Origin: Hylemonella sp.
GTDB taxonomy: Bacteria > Pseudomonadota > Gammaproteobacteria > Burkholderiales > Burkholderiaceae_C
Direction: 5' to 3'
DNA: 64,000 nucleotides
NCBI RefSeq assembly: GCF_027532185.1
Contig: NZ_JAPZSV010000003.1
Location: 434,001-498,000, forward strand
Below, in pieces: positions 28,712 to 37,364 of the stretch. The notes under the pieces were generated by a model. The model saw only the letters and a list, made by a program, of their open reading frames with translations, searched no databases and was not told the DNA's origin. Positions within the stretch are counted from its first letter, which is position 1, and every line of letters starts with the position of its first letter. The translations under genes were made by a program, and so were the position numbers.

Positions 28712-28792
28712 CCACCCCTGAGCCGCGCCCCAGGGCGCGTCACCCCCTCAAAGGGGCGCCACCAGCGGCCCGGCAAAGCCGGTTCCTCGGTG
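28712..28792 (+). repeat. C-rich palindromic intergenic repeat, copy 2 (between nrtB and nrtC)
   Basis: Non-coding spacer with CACCCCTGAGCCGCGCC, a CCCCCTCAAAGGGG hairpin and the module ACCAGCGGCCCGGC...GCCGGTTCC. The last module is shared with the copy at 8411-8499 (opposite strand). Like copy 1, it sits inside an operon. Confidence 0.7.
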
Positions 28793-28818
28793 GCCCCCGG
28801 ACAAGCACGGAGAACATC

Positions 28819-29655
28819 ATGAGCGAATCGCTGAGTACCAAGTACATCGAGATCCAGGGCGTGGAGCAGACCTTCAAGACCGCCAAGGGCCTCTTCCCTG
28901 CGCTGCGTGACATCAACCTCACGGTCGCCAAGGGCGAGTTCGTGGCGCTGATCGGCCACTCGGGCTGCGGCAAGTCCACGCTGCTCAACCTGATCGCTGG
29001 CCTCACCACGCCCACCAACGGTGCGCTGATCTGCGCCAACCGCGAGATCGCCGGCCCCGGCCCCGAGCGCGCGGTGGTGTTCCAGAACCATTCCCTGCTG
29101 CCCTGGCTGACCTGCTATGAGAACGTCTACCTTGCGGTAGAACGCGTCTTCGGCGCGGCCAGCAAGAGCACAGGAGCACCGGCCGAGAACAAGGCCCAGC
29201 TCAAGGCCCGCACCGAAGCCGCCCTGGCCCTGGTGGGCCTGACGCACGCTGCGCAGAAGCGCCCGGGCGAAATCTCGGGTGGCATGAAGCAGCGCGTGGG
29301 TATCGCCCGCGCCCTCTCCATGGAGCCCCAGGTGCTGCTGATGGACGAGCCCTTCGGCGCGCTGGACGCCCTGACGCGCGCCAAGCTGCAGGACGAGCTG
29401 CTGGAGATCGTGGCCCGCACGAAGAGCACCGTGGTCATGGTCACGCACGACGTCGACGAGGCCGTGCTGCTGTCCGACAAGATCGTCATGATGACCAACG
29501 GGCCCGCCGCCACCATCGGCGAGGTGCTCAAGGTGGATCTGCCGCGCCCGCGTTCGCGCGTGGCGCTGGCCGAAGACCCGCACTACCTGCACTGCCGCAA
29601 GGCAGTGATCGACTTTCTCTACACCCGGCAGGGGCACGTGGAAAAGGCCGCCTGA
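28819..29655 (+). CDS. nrtC: Nitrate ABC transporter ATP-binding protein (NrtC/NrtD-like)
   Basis: ATPase of the nitrate importer, 278 aa. Walker A is GHSGCGKSTLL, the signature is ISGGMKQRVGIARAL, and Walker B is VLLMDEPFGALD. It lacks the C-terminal NrtA-like regulatory domain of cyanobacterial NrtC, so in domain structure it resembles NrtD/NasD. A partial C-rich repeat follows its stop (about 29662-29690). Confidence 0.9.
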   Translation: MSESLSTKYIEIQGVEQTFKTAKGLFPALRDINLTVAKGEFVALIGHSGCGKSTLLNLIAGLTTPTNGALICANREIAGPGPERAVVFQNHSLLPWLTCYENVYLAVERVFGAASKSTGAPAENKAQLKARTEAALALVGLTHAAQKRPGEISGGMKQRVGIARALSMEPQVLLMDEPFGALDALTRAKLQDELLEIVARTKSTVVMVTHDVDEAVLLSDKIVMMTNGPAATIGEVLKVDLPRPRSRVALAEDPHYLHCRKAVIDFLYTRQGHVEKAA

Positions 29656-29707
29656 ACAAGCTCCCCCTGAGCCGCGCCTGCGGCAAGTGCTTGATCGACG
29701 CAGCCGT

Positions 29708-30127
29708 TCAGCCGCGGATCTGCACCGCCAGTTCCGAACTGAAAGCCACGGCGTAACGCGGTGCGTACACGCGCAGCAGCAGACCACCGCAGACGATGAG
29801 CAGCAGGGCCAGGGGGATGCCCTGCGGGTTCAGGAAGAAGTGGAACAGCACGACCACCGCCATGATGGGCGCCAGCAGGGCCAGGCCCAGCGCCGGGGCG
29901 CGGTTGCTCAGCAGGCAGAGAGCGCCGACCAGCTCCACGGTTTTCATGAAGGGCCAGAAGAAGCCCGTGGCCTTGAGGGCCGCCTCCAGTGCCAGGCCGC
30001 GCTCGGAAGTGGGCGGATGCATCAGATGCGAGCCCGTGGCGACGAAGAAGAAACCGTCGATCGCGCCTGCCAGAAAAATCAAGCCCAGCACCACCCGCGG
30101 CACCGTGACCATCCAGTACACCTTCAT
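29708..30127 (-). CDS. DoxX-like membrane protein
   Basis: 139 aa with four predicted helices, starting at the ATG 30125-30127 (MKVYWMVTVPRVVLG). The arrangement LGLIFLAGAIDGFFF ... KTVELVGALCLLSNR is that of DoxX/DoxD-type membrane proteins, which have no single known function. Several are linked to redox balance. It converges on the nrt operon and is not obviously part of it. Confidence 0.7.
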   Translation of the reverse strand: MKVYWMVTVPRVVLGLIFLAGAIDGFFFVATGSHLMHPPTSERGLALEAALKATGFFWPFMKTVELVGALCLLSNRAPALGLALLAPIMAVVVLFHFFLNPQGIPLALLLIVCGGLLLRVYAPRYAVAFSSELAVQIRG

Positions 30128-30302
30128 TGCATTGCTCCCTTGTTGTGATGTCGGCCCTGACCGGGCCCGGCTGCAACGCAGCCTTCTGCGATGCAAGCGG
30201 CGCAGTCTAGTGAGGCCGCCGCGCGATGAACATCCCACAAACTGGGGAGGTGCCCTGCCGGGGTAGGTACCCGCTCACGGGCTCAGGGGCATGGAGACAG
30301 GC

Positions 30303-30677
30303 TCAGCCGCGCGTCCACTGCGCCAGATGCAGCAGCACGCCGGACGGATCCCACACATAGGTGACCAGCGCACCATAAGGCTCTTGCCTGGGCTCGACTA
30401 CGCGGGCGCCAGGGTAAAGGCCGCTACCAATCACCGGCTTGATCTGCGCGTAGCAGGCCTGCGCGTCCTGCACCGTGAGGTGCAACATGGTGTTCTCGGC
30501 CCAGTCCTTCACGTAGTAGGCCTGCAGATAGAAGCTGTGCCCGCCGTTCTCCAGCAGGGCCAGGGTCTCGTCGGACCACGTGATCTTCCACCCCAGCGCT
30601 TCGTAGAAGGCCTTGGAGACGGCGAAGTCCTGGGCGGGAATGAAGGGGCGGACGTCGGAGATGTGGAGTTCAGGCAT
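30303..30677 (-). CDS. VOC (glyoxalase/bleomycin-resistance) family protein
   Basis: 124 aa with the beta-alpha-beta-beta-beta module of the vicinal oxygen chelate fold: VRPFIPAQDFAVSKAFYEALGW at the start and WDPSGVLLHLAQW at the end. The metal ligands cannot be fixed with certainty (candidates are His in MLHLTV and Glu/His near the C-terminus). The substrate is unknown. It is a single gene. Confidence 0.75.
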   Translation of the reverse strand: MPELHISDVRPFIPAQDFAVSKAFYEALGWKITWSDETLALLENGGHSFYLQAYYVKDWAENTMLHLTVQDAQACYAQIKPVIGSGLYPGARVVEPRQEPYGALVTYVWDPSGVLLHLAQWTRG

Positions 30678-30744
30678 TCAAGCGTTTGATTTGCACAGCG
30701 TACCAGGCAACCTATTGGGTTTCATCTCGAGCTAAAGGCAGGCG

Positions 30745-31554
30745 TCACTTTAGGAAATCGTACTTGGAAGCATCAACTTGATAGAACTTGACCGGTTCAC
30801 TACGTACGCCAATTCCATACTCAGCAAAGAGATCCATTAATTCCTCCTGCTCGATGAAATGAACGGGAGCCTTACCGGACTCCATGGCCTTCTGACGCGC
30901 AACCTCGTTCAAATGCGTTGTTGTGACAAGAATCCCCTGCTGACACTGATAAGACGAAAGGTTGTCGCGTAGCGTACTAACGTCCTTGGGACCAATCTTC
31001 AAGTTTGTAGATTTGCATTTGCATTGGATGGCAATCCGAGTCTTCAGGATCCCATCGCGCTTCTCGCAAACAATGTCAACTCCTTAGTCGTCCTTGCCAC
31101 CGATGACTTCAACAGCTTCATATCCCATAGCCACAAGTAGCTCAGCCACCATTAGTTCAAAGTTAGGCCCATTGTTTGCCGAGGTCAGACGCTTGTGCAA
31201 GTCGGCAGTCGCCGCTTGTCGAGACTCGCGAATCTGATCTAGCGCAGACTTTGCGGCTGCAGTTGGCGTGCCTGCCTCTAGGTCAACAAGACTGAACAGG
31301 CCATCCCCCAAAAACACAAACCGCTGAGGCTCACCGCGCTGCTCCCGCCGCTTCATGTCGCTGCGAATCGATACGTGCATCGATATATGAGGAGTCTGCG
31401 ACTCTGTAGCCACAAGCTTTTGCGCCAAAGCCCGCTTGGTGAGCTCCTTATGGCTTAGCGCTTTGCCAGCAGCGCGCAGTAGTTGTTCAGCAGCGTCCGT
31501 AAAGGAAAGCGGAGCATCCGCAACAGCTTTGACAGTTGTTTGCTTTGTAGACAT
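30745..31554 (-). pseudogene. HARE-HTH + Mrr-type restriction endonuclease-like gene, interrupted by one in-frame stop
   Basis: Two open segments lie in the same frame, 31554-31087 and 31083-30745, separated only by TAA at 31086-31084. The first encodes MSTKQTTV, a HARE-HTH domain (about residues 15-90, SFTDAAEQLLRAAGKALSHKEL) and GPNFELMVAELLVAMGYEAVEV. The second continues GVDIVCEKRDG, IAIQCKCKS and a C-terminal Mrr-like half. The stop falls inside the nuclease motif (GGKDD-stop-GVD...QCK), so a truncated product would lose the catalytic Asp and Gln-x-Lys. Base composition is AT-rich relative to the neighbours. It could be a decayed defence gene, a very recent nonsense mutation or a sequencing error. 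Confidence 0.75.
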
Positions 31555-31686
31555 GACAGGGCTTGTGATACCTAATGTGACGCGAAAGGAGTATCTACGT
31601 GTCAATTGAGCTCACCCGCTCCCCCCTTTTGTGATGTGGGTGTGCCTGCTTTATAGCAGCCCTCCCACAAAACTGAATGCACCACC

Positions 31687-33429
31687 CTACTTCGGCAAAA
31701 ACAACAACCAGTAGATCAACAGCACGTTGAACAAAGCACTGACAGCAAACAACAGCTTCCACACAAAGGCCGGGTCCCGCTGCATCAGCGGTGACGCCGG
31801 TGGTGCCGTGAGCGGGCGCGAGGCCCCACGCTCCAGCGCCAGCAGAAACTCCTCCGCCGTCTCGAAACGCTGGCGCTTGTCGCGCGCCACAGCTTTCAAC
31901 ACCACGTGGTCCAGCCAGATGGGCACTTCAGGGTTATAGCGGCTGGGGGATTGCGGGTCGCGGTAGTAGCGGCCGCTCTGGTAGGGCAGCACCTCGCCGT
32001 AGGGCAGCTTGCCGTCGGTGAGCAGCTGGTAGAGCGTGACGCCCACAGCGAAGAGGTCGCTCTGCGCGTCGGGGGCCTCGGGCGGCACGCTGGTGTCCAC
32101 GCCGCCCGCGCGCAGGGCAAAGCCCCATTGTTCGGGGTTGACGTGGCTGGGGGTGCCGGCGTGCAGTTCGCGCAGGGCGGCGGGTTCGCGCCCGCTCAAG
32201 GCCACGCCCAGGTCCAGCAGGCGCAGCACGCCATCGGTGCCCAGGTGCAGGTTGGTGGGCTGGAGGTCGCGGTGCACCACGCTCTGGCGGTGCAGGCGGC
32301 CCAGGGCCTGTAGCACCTGGGTGGCCAGATCCACCACCTGCGCGGGTGCAAAGCGGTGCTTGCGCGCCAGCATCTGCGCCAGGGTCTCACCCGGGTACCA
32401 GTCGTAGAGCAGGTACAGCGCGGTCTGGCCCTTGCCGCCCGGCGGCCCCGCGTGCAGCCGCCGCAAGGATCCGGCAGCGCCCGTGTGCTGCAGATGGCGC
32501 CCCAGCCAGGCCTCGTGGCCCAGGGCGTCCAGTTGGTCGGCGTCGTAGGCGCGTGAGGGGTGCAGGGTCTTGAGGGCGTAGTCCTGGCCGCTGCGTTGGT
32601 CGTGGACCCGGTAGAGCAGCCGCACGCCGTTGTCGGCCACCCGTTCTTCCACCCGCAGGCCATCGATCACGTCACCTGGGTTCAGTCGCACAGGCACGGG
32701 CAGTCGCGGTGCGCCGGGCAGGGTCGCGTCCATCAGGCCGAGGACACGCACCACCAGGGCGGTGGCGTTGTCATGGCTGCCGGCACGGATTGCGGCCTGC
32801 ACCAAGCTGTCGGCGATGGCCTGGGCCTGGGCCAACTCCGCCATCTCGGCCAGCTGGCGCAGACGCAGCGAGCGATGGACGCCATCACTCAGGAGGATGA
32901 ATACATCACCGACCTGCAGCTCCCCCTGCATGAAGTCCACCACGAGAGGGTCCTCGGCGCCCAGCACGCGCGTGAGCTGGTAGGGGGCGTCGCGGCGCGA
33001 CATGACATGGTCCACGGTGAGCTGGGTGACCTGTCCCTCGCGCAGCAGGTAGGCCCGGGTGTCCCCCACATGCGCCAGAGTCCAGGCCGCGCCACGCAGC
33101 ACCAGGGCGGTGAGCGTGGTGAGGCCGACGGCGGGGGCGCTACGCCGGTTCGAGGCGGCCAGCCAGGCGTTCTGCGCGGTGATCAGCCGGTCCAGCGCGA
33201 GAGGGGTATCCCAGCTTTGGGGTGTGCCGTAGTAGTCGCGCACCAAGGTGGTGACCGACGTCTGGGCGGCATCTCGGCCCAGACCACCGGCGCTGACGCC
33301 GTCGGCGATAGCGGCGATCACGCCCATGGCCTCCTGCCCCTCCTCGGGCAGCATGGCGCCCGCAAAGTCTTCATTGACCGGCTTGGCACCGGCCAGCGAG
33401 GTGTAGGCAATGTCCATGGCGAGGCTCAT
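31687..33429 (-). CDS. Bifunctional PP2C phosphatase / serine-threonine protein kinase, membrane-anchored
   Basis: 580 aa fusion starting at the ATG 33427-33429 (MSLAMDIAYTSLAG). Residues 1-245 form a PP2C phosphatase with metal-binding aspartates in IAAIADGVSAGG, LAHVGDTRAYL, ILLSDGVH and GSHDNAT. Residues about 270-545 form a kinase with the Lys in DYALKTLHP and the catalytic loop HRDLQPTN (Gln for the usual Lys). DLG replaces DFG. The C-terminus is a single membrane helix (FVWKLLFAVSALFNVLLIYW). It is divergent from nirB, as similar fusions are in Pseudomonas nitrate-assimilation clusters. Its target is unknown. Confidence 0.88.
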   Translation of the reverse strand: MSLAMDIAYTSLAGAKPVNEDFAGAMLPEEGQEAMGVIAAIADGVSAGGLGRDAAQTSVTTLVRDYYGTPQSWDTPLALDRLITAQNAWLAASNRRSAPAVGLTTLTALVLRGAAWTLAHVGDTRAYLLREGQVTQLTVDHVMSRRDAPYQLTRVLGAEDPLVVDFMQGELQVGDVFILLSDGVHRSLRLRQLAEMAELAQAQAIADSLVQAAIRAGSHDNATALVVRVLGLMDATLPGAPRLPVPVRLNPGDVIDGLRVEERVADNGVRLLYRVHDQRSGQDYALKTLHPSRAYDADQLDALGHEAWLGRHLQHTGAAGSLRRLHAGPPGGKGQTALYLLYDWYPGETLAQMLARKHRFAPAQVVDLATQVLQALGRLHRQSVVHRDLQPTNLHLGTDGVLRLLDLGVALSGREPAALRELHAGTPSHVNPEQWGFALRAGGVDTSVPPEAPDAQSDLFAVGVTLYQLLTDGKLPYGEVLPYQSGRYYRDPQSPSRYNPEVPIWLDHVVLKAVARDKRQRFETAEEFLLALERGASRPLTAPPASPLMQRDPAFVWKLLFAVSALFNVLLIYWLLFLPK

Positions 33430-33522
33430 GCCTGTTCTCTGTGCAAGTTTGATGCCGGTGATGGTGCATCCGGCGGGGGGCCTCTGTGCCGGTGAAGGCC
33501 GGCTTGCTGCATTGCACCAGCC

Positions 33523-33539
33523 TGGCATGGCAATTGCAT
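33523..33539 (+). promoter_or_regulatory. Sigma-54 promoter of the nirB operon
   Basis: TGGCATGGCAATTGCAT fits the -24/-12 consensus with GG at 33524-33525 and GC at 33536-33537, exact spacing. The start of transcription would be near 33549, about 160 bases before nirB, leaving space for the antiterminator leader. Confidence 0.82.
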
Positions 33540-33580
33540 AGCTCTCGGCGTACCCGGCCAAAGTTGGCCCACTATCACTC

Positions 33581-33625
33581 TTCCGGTGCAAAGGCGGATC
33601 GGAAGCAGACAGGACAAAGGCGTCC
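33581..33625 (+). promoter_or_regulatory. ANTAR-type antiterminator RNA motif, nirB leader (two hexaloops)
   Basis: P1: TTCCGGTGC, loop AAAGGC, GGATCGGAA (33581-33604, one mismatch and one G-U). P2: GGAC, loop AAAGGC, GTCC (33612-33625). Both loops have A1 and G4. P2 overlaps the left arm of the terminator (from 33616), so the two folds exclude each other. The spacing between P1 and P2 is 7 bases. Confidence 0.85.
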
Positions 33626-33670
33626 ACACATGCACTGCCCAGCGGCAGTCCATCTGTGGACGCCTTTTTT
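33616..33670 (+). terminator. Regulated leader terminator before nirB
   Basis: AAAGGCGTCCACA (33616-33628) pairs with TGTGGACGCCTTT (33655-33667). An inner ACTGCC/GGCAGT stem fills the loop and the T-run reaches 33670. It ends 38 bases before the nirB start and must be suppressed for nitrite-reductase expression. Confidence 0.9.
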
Positions 33671-33708
33671 GTTTGGCACGCCTCATTTGGATAGACGGAG
33701 AGTTGGCG

Positions 33709-36168
33709 ATGAAAAAACTAAAACTGGTGATGATCGGCAATGGCATGGCCGGTGTGCGCTCGCTGGAAGAACTGCTGAAGATCGCGCCCGATCTGTACGA
33801 GATCACGGTCTTCGGGGCCGAGCCCCACCCCAACTACAACCGCATCCTGCTCTCGCCCGTGCTGGCAGGGGAGCAGAAGCTGGAGGAAATCATCCTCAAT
33901 GACTGGGCCTGGTACCAGGACAACGGCATCACCCTGCACGCGGGCTACACCGTGACCGACGTGGACCGCGTCAAGCGTGTGGTGCACGCCACGAACGCCC
34001 AGGGCAAGACCATCAGCACCGGCTACGACCGCCTGATCCTGGCCACGGGCTCCAACCCCTTCATCCTGCCCGTGCCAGGCAAAGACCTGAAAGGCGTGCT
34101 GGCCTACCGCGACATCGCCGACACCGAGGCCATGATCGAAGCGGCCGCCAAATACAAGCACGCGGTGGTCATCGGCGGCGGCCTGCTGGGCCTGGAAGCC
34201 GCCAACGGCCTGATGAAACGCGGCATGACAGTCAGCGTGGTGCATGTGATGCCCTGGCTCATGGAACGCCAGCTCGACGACGTGGCGGGCAAGATGCTGC
34301 AGAGGTCGCTCGAAGACCGCGGCATGCAGTTCCTGATCGGCGCGCAGACGCAGGAACTGGTGGGCGGCGCGGACGGCCGCGTCAAGGCGGTGAAGTTCAA
34401 GGACGGCAGCGAGGTGCCGGCCGACCTGGTGGTCATGGCCGTCGGCATCCGCCCCAACACGGCGCTGGCCGAGAAGATGGGCCTGCACGTGAACCGCGGC
34501 ATCGTGGTCAGCGACACCCTGCAGACCACCACCGATGCGCGCATCTACGCCGTGGGTGAATGCGCGGCCCACCGCGGCATCGCCTACGGCCTGGTGGCGC
34601 CCTTGTTCGAGCAAGGCAAGGTGCTGGCCAACCACCTGGCCGAGTTCGGCATCGGTCGCTATACCGGCTCGCTCACCTCGACCAAGCTCAAGGTCACGGG
34701 CATCGACCTGTTCAGCGCCGGCAACTTCATGGGCGGCGAGGACACCGAAGAGATCGTGATGAGCGACCCGGCCGGCGGCGTCTACAAGAAGCTGGTGCTC
34801 AAGGACGACAAGCTCGTGGGCGCCTGCCTCTACGGCGACACGGTCGACGGCTCCTGGTACTTCAAGCTGCTGCGCGACGGCCGCACGGTCAGCGATATCC
34901 GCGACAAGCTGATGTTTGGCGAATCCAATATCGGTGACGCCGGCCACGAGGGCCACAGCAAGGCCGCTGCCATGGCCGACAGCGACGAGGTCTGCGGCTG
35001 CAACGGCGTGACCAAGGGCACGATCTGCAAGGCCATCAAGGACAAGGGCCTGTTCACGCTGGACGAGGTGCGCAAGCACACCAAGGCCAGCGCCTCCTGC
35101 GGCTCCTGCACCGGCCTGGTGGAACAGATCCTCATGTTCACGGCCGGTGGCGACTACTCGGCCACACCCAAGACCAAGGCCATGTGCGGCTGCACGGACC
35201 ACGGCCACCAGGCCGTGCGCGAGGCCATCGTGGCCCACAAGCTGCTGACCATCGCCGACGTCTTCAAGGCCATGAACTGGAAGACGCCCAATGGCTGCGC
35301 CAGCTGCCGCCCGGCCGTCAACTACTACCTCATCAGCAGCTGGCCCAAGGAGGCCAAGGACGATCCGCAGAGCCGCTTCATCAACGAGCGCAGCCACGCC
35401 AACATCCAGAAGGACGGCACCTACAGCGTAATTCCGCGCATGTGGGGCGGCGAGACCACGGCCGACGAGCTGCGCCGCATCGCCAACGCAGTGGACAAGT
35501 ACAAGATCCCCACCGTCAAGGTCACGGGCGGCCAGCGCATCGACCTGCTGGGCGTGAAGAAGGAAGACCTGCAGGCCGTCTGGAACGACATCGGCATGCC
35601 CAGCGGCCACGCCTACGCCAAGGCCCTGCGCACGGTGAAGACCTGCGTGGGCAGCGAATGGTGCCGCATGGGCACGCAGGACAGCACGCAGATGGGCAAG
35701 GACCTGGAGCGCGCCATGTGGCGCATGTACGCGCCGCACAAGGTCAAGTTCGCCGTCTCGGGCTGCCCGCGCAACTGCGCCGAGGCCGGTATCAAGGACG
35801 TGGGCATCATCGGCGTCGATTCCGGCTGGGAGATGCACATTGCCGGCAACGGCGGCATCAAGACCGAGGTGGCGCATTTCTTCACCAAGCTCAAGACGGC
35901 TGAGGAAGTGCTGGAGTACACCGGTGCCTTCATGCAGCTCTACCGCGAGGAAGGCTGGTACCTGGAACGCACGGTGCACTACGTGAACCGCGTGGGCCTG
36001 GACTACGTGAAGAAGAAGATTCTGGACGACCACGAAGGCCGCAAGGCCCTGTGGGAGCGCCTGCAGTTCGCGCTGGACGGTGAGCCCGATCCCTGGTTCG
36101 AGACGACCAAGGCACAGGTGGACACGCGCCAGTTCATCCCGATCAAGGTGGAAGGAGTCAATGCATGA
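33709..36168 (+). CDS. nirB: Assimilatory nitrite reductase large subunit NirB (NADH, siroheme)
   Basis: Reduces nitrite to ammonium with NAD(P)H. 819 aa from the ATG at 33709 (MKKLKLVMIGNGMAG). Domain order: FAD/NAD-dependent reductase (1-400), two BFD-like 2Fe-2S modules (cysteines in EVCGCNGVTKGTIC, CGSCTGL, MCGC, GCASCRP), a NiR/SiR half-domain, and the siroheme/4Fe-4S domain (CVGSEWCRMG and SGCPRNCAEAG). All cluster cysteines are present. Expression is set by the sigma-54 promoter and ANTAR leader. The stop overlaps the next gene (ATGA). Confidence 0.96.
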   Translation: MKKLKLVMIGNGMAGVRSLEELLKIAPDLYEITVFGAEPHPNYNRILLSPVLAGEQKLEEIILNDWAWYQDNGITLHAGYTVTDVDRVKRVVHATNAQGKTISTGYDRLILATGSNPFILPVPGKDLKGVLAYRDIADTEAMIEAAAKYKHAVVIGGGLLGLEAANGLMKRGMTVSVVHVMPWLMERQLDDVAGKMLQRSLEDRGMQFLIGAQTQELVGGADGRVKAVKFKDGSEVPADLVVMAVGIRPNTALAEKMGLHVNRGIVVSDTLQTTTDARIYAVGECAAHRGIAYGLVAPLFEQGKVLANHLAEFGIGRYTGSLTSTKLKVTGIDLFSAGNFMGGEDTEEIVMSDPAGGVYKKLVLKDDKLVGACLYGDTVDGSWYFKLLRDGRTVSDIRDKLMFGESNIGDAGHEGHSKAAAMADSDEVCGCNGVTKGTICKAIKDKGLFTLDEVRKHTKASASCGSCTGLVEQILMFTAGGDYSATPKTKAMCGCTDHGHQAVREAIVAHKLLTIADVFKAMNWKTPNGCASCRPAVNYYLISSWPKEAKDDPQSRFINERSHANIQKDGTYSVIPRMWGGETTADELRRIANAVDKYKIPTVKVTGGQRIDLLGVKKEDLQAVWNDIGMPSGHAYAKALRTVKTCVGSEWCRMGTQDSTQMGKDLERAMWRMYAPHKVKFAVSGCPRNCAEAGIKDVGIIGVDSGWEMHIAGNGGIKTEVAHFFTKLKTAEEVLEYTGAFMQLYREEGWYLERTVHYVNRVGLDYVKKKILDDHEGRKALWERLQFALDGEPDPWFETTKAQVDTRQFIPIKVEGVNA

Positions 36169-36938
36169 AACGACGCGAACTGCTGCTTCTGGCTGCCGCC
36201 GCGCCCTTTGCTGCGCAGGCCCAGGTGCTCGATCTGAACGACGCGATCAACAAGGCCGGGCGCCAGCGCATGCTCTCGCAGCGCATGGCCAAGGCCTGGC
36301 TGGCCCTGGTGCACAAGACGGAGAGCGGCACGGCCAAGGCGGTGCTGGAACGCTCGATGGCCCTGTTCGACCGCCAACTGGTGGAGCTCAAGGCCTATGC
36401 GCCCAACGCCGAGCTGCGCAAGACCTATGCCGACCTCGAAACCGCCTGGAGCGACTACAAGGCCCTGCTGGTGGGCAAGCTGCCCTCGCAGGACGGCGCT
36501 GCCGGCCTGCTCAATACCGACGCACGTGTGCTGGCGCTGGCCCACCAGGGCACGGTGCAGTACGAGGCCGTCTCCAACAAACCCGTCGGCAAGCTCGTCA
36601 ACGTGGCAGGCCGCCAGCGCATGCTCTCGCAGCGCATGGCCAAGTATTTTTATGCCGCGGCCCTGAAGGTCGAGCCCGCGCAGGCGCAGACCGAGATCGG
36701 CAAGGCGCGCACCGAGTTCCTGAGCGCCATGGAGCTGCTGCGCAATGCGCCCGAGGCCACGGCGCCCATCAAGGACCAGCTGGCCCTGGCCGACAACCAG
36801 TGGCTGTTCTTTGACATGGCGCTCAAGGAAATCAACACCGCAGGCCCCAAGGCCCTGTCCGACATGTTCGTGACCAGCGAGAACCTGCTGAGCGTCATGG
36901 ATCGCATCACCGGTCTGTACGCCGGTCTGAAAGCTTGA
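36165..36938 (+). CDS. Exported protein with two PilJ/NarX-type nitrate-box motifs (inside nirBD operon)
   Basis: 257 aa with an N-terminal signal peptide (KRRELLLLAAAAPFAAQAQ). Two copies of GRQRMLSQRMAK occur, near residues 32-43 and 148-159. Each begins a four-helix PilJ-type unit. The motif is the nitrate-binding P-box seen in the periplasmic part of NarX/NarQ and in the PilJ-like MCP N-terminal domain. No histidine kinase, HAMP or methyl-accepting part follows, so this is a free periplasmic protein. It is co-translated with nirB (4-base overlap) and precedes nirD. A nitrate/nitrite-binding or buffering role is plausible but unproven. Confidence 0.8.
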   Translation: MKRRELLLLAAAAPFAAQAQVLDLNDAINKAGRQRMLSQRMAKAWLALVHKTESGTAKAVLERSMALFDRQLVELKAYAPNAELRKTYADLETAWSDYKALLVGKLPSQDGAAGLLNTDARVLALAHQGTVQYEAVSNKPVGKLVNVAGRQRMLSQRMAKYFYAAALKVEPAQAQTEIGKARTEFLSAMELLRNAPEATAPIKDQLALADNQWLFFDMALKEINTAGPKALSDMFVTSENLLSVMDRITGLYAGLKA

Positions 36939-36949
36939 GGAGTATGGAT

Positions 36950-37339
36950 ATGAGTGAATGGAAACCCATCTGCCGCGTCGAGGACATCCCCGTGCTGGGC
37001 TCGCGCCGTGTCGCGCGCCCGCAGGGCATGGCCGTGGCCGTGTTCCGCAACGACCAGGACCAGGTCTTCGCCCTGCTCGACCGCTGCCCGCACAAGGGTG
37101 GCCCGCTCTCGCAAGGCATCGTCTTCGGCACCAGCGTGGCCTGCCCGCTGCACAACTGGACCATCGGCCTCGATACCGGCTGTGCCCGCGCACCCGATGA
37201 AGGCAGCACACCCCGCTTCGCCGTGAAGGTGGTGGACGGTGTGGTGCAGCTGGACGGCAGGGAGCTCGCCACCCTGGCGCTGGACATGGCGCCGCCCGTG
37301 GCCGGGCCCTGCACGCGAAAGACGGCGTCCTGCGCCTGA
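36950..37339 (+). CDS. nirD: Nitrite reductase small subunit NirD (Rieske-type)
   Basis: 129 aa Rieske-fold protein and partner of NirB. Cluster ligands are visible as CPHKGG and CPLHNW. I chose the ATG at 36950 (MSEWKPICRVEDIPVLG) since GAGGAG at 36937-36942 gives normal spacing. The ATG at 36944 is too close to it. The C-terminal 20 residues extend beyond the core fold. Confidence 0.93.
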   Translation: MSEWKPICRVEDIPVLGSRRVARPQGMAVAVFRNDQDQVFALLDRCPHKGGPLSQGIVFGTSVACPLHNWTIGLDTGCARAPDEGSTPRFAVKVVDGVVQLDGRELATLALDMAPPVAGPCTRKTASCA

Positions 37340-37364
37340 GTCACGACGCTATCGAGGCCCCCGC

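Noticed and set aside
31700-33560. Third ANTAR leader for the phosphatase-kinase gene
   Set aside because: I looked on the minus strand upstream of 33429 and found no paired A1/G4 hexaloops followed by a terminator.
33718-36033. 771-codon minus-strand open frame opposite nirB
   Set aside because: Shadow of nirB with His/Val/Ala-biased composition and no independent signals.
36261-36645. DNA repeat suggesting recent tandem duplication in the PilJ-type gene
   Set aside because: The near-identical bases around the two GRQRMLSQRMAK motifs are short, and the surrounding domains have diverged. This is an old domain repeat under motif constraint, not a recent duplication.
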